Below, piece by piece: positions 62,715 through 64,000 of a stretch of DNA of 64,000 nt (its first letter is position 1; each line of letters begins with the position of its first letter). Source of the stretch: Dehalococcoidia bacterium (lineage in GTDB: Bacteria > Chloroflexota > Dehalococcoidia > Dehalococcoidales > Fen-1064); the NCBI GenBank assembly GCA_011170375.1, contig DUEV01000002.1:124001-188000 (forward strand), read 5' to 3'. Below the pieces are notes generated by a model that saw only the letters and a list, made by a program, of their open reading frames with translations, did not search any database and was not told the DNA's origin. The position numbers and the translations under genes were made by a program.

Positions 62715-63041
62715 CTCGTCACCTCTGGTTACTCCTGATTGAGGTCAGCCCACCGCAAGCCTGTGGACTACTCCCTATTCTATCTCACGAAGCCTGTTTC
62801 GACAAGCCTAGTACCATGTTATGTCAATATCCCAAAGTAATGATATAATGGGGGAAATACTAATATCTTGAATTCTACACCCATGTTGTCATGCCGATGT
62901 TTGTTTGCTAAAAACGTTCCTTCCTGCACGTTCGCCCTATTGACAACAACCACACAGAGGAATACAATCAACTCCCTATAATATGCATACAACTAACCAT
63001 AACCAAGTTTTACAGGGGCTCTCATGTTGGGAGGTCTGAAC
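62715..63041. other. Repeat-bearing intergenic region before DUF3795 gene
   Basis: 327 bases. It holds repeat copy C (62890-62992) with a good promoter and no structured leader like those at 10727 and 13479. A further TATAAT at 62844-62849 has poor -35. The gene after it starts with GGGAGGT seven bases ahead of ATG 63042. Confidence 0.5.
62890..62992 (+). promoter_or_regulatory. Dispersed repeat copy C with sigma70-type promoter
   Basis: CATGCCGATGTTTGTTT (62890-) aligns with the dyad part of copy A, although one arm is changed. TTGACA (62940-62945), 17-base spacer, TACAAT (62963-62968), second box TATAAT (62977-62982). The run GCACGTTCGCCCTATTGACAACAAC is nearly identical to copy A over most of its length (given in part). 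Predicted start near 62975. It drives the DUF3795 gene. Confidence 0.65.
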
Positions 63042-63584
63042 ATGGAAGGATGGGCCGAAGAGGAGATTAGAAACAAGGATTTAATGGCACCCTGCGGATT
63101 ATATTGCGGTTTATGTGGTGTTTACATAGCAACAAGGGATGGTAATGAAAAATTCAGGGCACTCATGGCGAACCTCTTCGGAACACAACCTGAAGAGACA
63201 GAATGCCTAGGTTGTATGCAACCTGATCCACCGAAAAAGATGCTTGGTTATTGCAGGATATGTGAAATAAGGGATTGTGTTAAATCAAAAGGATATTACT
63301 CTTGCCATCAATGTGAAGAATGACCGTGTGATATGACAAAAGCCTTCCCTATTCCAACTGGTGCAAGAGTAATGAAAAGAACGATTCCTATATGGCGCTC
63401 GAAAGTAGTTGAGCACGGTGATGAAAGGGGTAGCGTGGAATGGGCTCGTGCGGAATGTGAGCGTTATCATTGTTCTTCGTGTGGCAAACCGCTTTTCCGA
63501 GGGGCACAACGTTGTAGGGCCTGTAAAAAACCAGTAGCCGACGAGCTGGATGGAACTCCTGAGGATCGTCGAAGCATTTGGTAG
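63042..63584 (+). pseudogene. DUF3795 family protein interrupted by in-frame TGA
   Basis: ATG 63042 follows GGGAGGT; an ATG 18 bases earlier overlaps that site. The first 93 codons end at TGA (63321-63323) after C-H-Q-C-E-E. Directly in the same frame the sequence goes on P-C-D-M-T-K-A-F-P-I-P-T-G-A-R-V-M-K-R-T-I-P (letters separated), and then E-R-Y-H-C-S-S-C-G-K-P-L-F-R-G-A-Q-R-C-R-A-C-K-K-P to a stop at 63584. DUF3795 proteins carry these halves in one chain, with F-P-C or W-P-C after C-E-E. So a single nonsense codon, or a recoded UGA, splits a full-length Cys-rich protein of about 180 residues. At least 13 cysteines are spread over both halves, with likely metal-binding knuckles. Promoter copy C lies upstream. 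Whether the truncated or the readthrough form is made is unknown. Confidence 0.78.
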
Positions 63585-63706
63585 CTTAGCTAACTCCTAT
63601 GTTGAAAGAAGAGTGAAACATTTTTAAAAATTTGGAGTCGTGTGGCTTAGGTATAATACTCACAGCTTCATCCCCACTCGGCCAATCTTGCGTGCAGAGA
63701 AACGTA

Positions 63707-63730
63707 CATCCCGATGTTCGTTCAGTGGTA
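63707..63730. repeat. Repeat dyad copy E
   Basis: ACATCCCGATGTTCGTTCAGTGG repeats the start of copies A, C and D. It lies after the stop of the partial GNAT gene (minus) and 120 bases past the DUF3795 gene, so it has no clear target here. Confidence 0.55.
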
Positions 63731-63739
63731 ACTCAGTGG

Positions 63740-64000
63740 TCAGGCCTCCCACTTTCTCGTCCACAGGTTGATACCGAAGAGCTTTCTGAATCCCATAGAC
63801 AGATAGAATGGCTGCTCCGACCCAACGAAGGCAACTGTTGCGCCTTCCTGTCCGCACCTCCTGATGCCTTCAAGCACCACGGCCGTGCCCACACCGATAC
63901 GACGGTAGTCAGGGTCGGTGCAGACCGGCTCAACTATGGCGACTCGGTTGGCCGTATCATGCCACATGCCGCAGTAGGAGGCATAACTACCATTGGGAGC
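63740..64000 (-). CDS. GNAT N-acetyltransferase (5' end outside window)
   Basis: 87 codons including stop are visible; the start lies past the window edge. V-A-I-V-E-P-V-C-T-D-P-D-Y-R-R-I-G-V-G-T-A-V-V-L-E-G-I-R-R-C (letters separated) holds the acetyl-CoA loop R-R-x-G-x-G and the helix behind it. G-A-T-V-A-F-V-G-S-E and F-Y-L-S-M-G-F-R-K-L complete the C-terminal half. Substrate unknown. Confidence 0.9.
   Translation of the reverse strand, partial: APNGSYASYCGMWHDTANRVAIVEPVCTDPDYRRIGVGTAVVLEGIRRCGQEGATVAFVGSEQPFYLSMGFRKLFGINLWTRKWEA

Noticed and set aside
63321-63323. UGA as selenocysteine or as tryptophan by code change
   Set aside because: Many genes here end in TGA, so code change is excluded; selenocysteine is not supported by any visible stem, though not fully ruled out.
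1-64000. CRISPR array, prophage or transposase
   Set aside because: No regularly spaced repeats, cas genes, phage structural genes or transposase motifs were found.

Overview
The window reads as a chromosome segment of a free-living bacterium, most likely a member of the Chloroflexota (Dehalococcoidia-like) from an anoxic setting. This is inferred from gene content, not from a marker tree: many CoA-linked catabolic genes, stand-alone molybdopterin and Fe-S redox genes, lipoproteins with a W-S-C lipobox, no phage or plasmid backbone, and frequent GTG/TTG starts beside good Shine-Dalgarno sequences. TGA is a normal stop codon here.

Layout. 1-10.6 kb: three tandem carboxylesterase paralogs (the first cut by the window edge), a two-subunit CoA-transferase, then divergently a fourth esterase, a MaoC-type hot-dog pair, an Fpg/Nei-like protein without the catalytic proline, and a PPOX-family protein. 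10.6-14.9 kb: an accessory stretch of short, poorly conserved lipoprotein, zinc-ribbon and SRPBCC genes, set among dispersed repeats that carry sigma70-type promoters and two homologous structured leader RNAs ending in terminator hairpins. 14.9-19.4 kb: FAD oxidoreductase, WYL regulator with a GyrI-like partner, RibD-like reductase, GrpB-like protein. 19.4-25.3 kb: molybdopterin oxidoreductase with Fe-S partner, a probable ATC-hydrolase-like protein, a crotonase-fold protein and a class III CoA-transferase. 25.6-32.3 kb: tRNA-Val(CAC), DUF3467 protein, lipoprotein, dienoyl-CoA-reductase-like flavoenzyme, a lone type IV pilin-like protein and an MFS transporter. 32.3-37.6 kb: a peptide-type ABC importer (two permeases plus binding protein, no ATPase genes) and a decayed nucleotidyltransferase. 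37.6-46.2 kb: crotonase, PHP phosphoesterase, NIL-ferredoxin, MoaD/ThiS-like protein, three nitronate monooxygenase paralogs, acyl-CoA dehydrogenase and a membrane protein. 46.2-64 kb: housekeeping block (tgt, ruvX, alaS, tldD/tldE), FMN reductase, PAC2, HEAT-repeat and GNAT genes, a large AAA/TPR regulator split from its HTH partner, EthD-like protein, secreted protein, NDP-forming acyl-CoA synthetase, a DUF3795 gene interrupted by an in-frame TGA, and a partial GNAT gene.

How the genes fit together. Most of the window serves oxidation of organic acids and esters: esterases release acids, CoA-transferases and the acyl-CoA synthetase activate or de-activate them, acyl-CoA dehydrogenase, crotonases and MaoC proteins process the acyl chains, and flavin, molybdenum and Fe-S proteins move electrons.

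The strongest candidate for something new is the pair of promoter + structured leader + terminator modules at about 10.7 kb and 13.5 kb, part of a dispersed repeat family. A third promoter copy at 62.9 kb lacks the leader RNA, and there are extra copies of a 14-bp dyad. Other notable points are an Ig/CARDB-like domain inserted into an ABC permease, two unrelated lipoproteins with the same leader followed by poly-glutamate, oxyanion-hole changes shared by the tandem esterases, and the interrupted DUF3795 gene.
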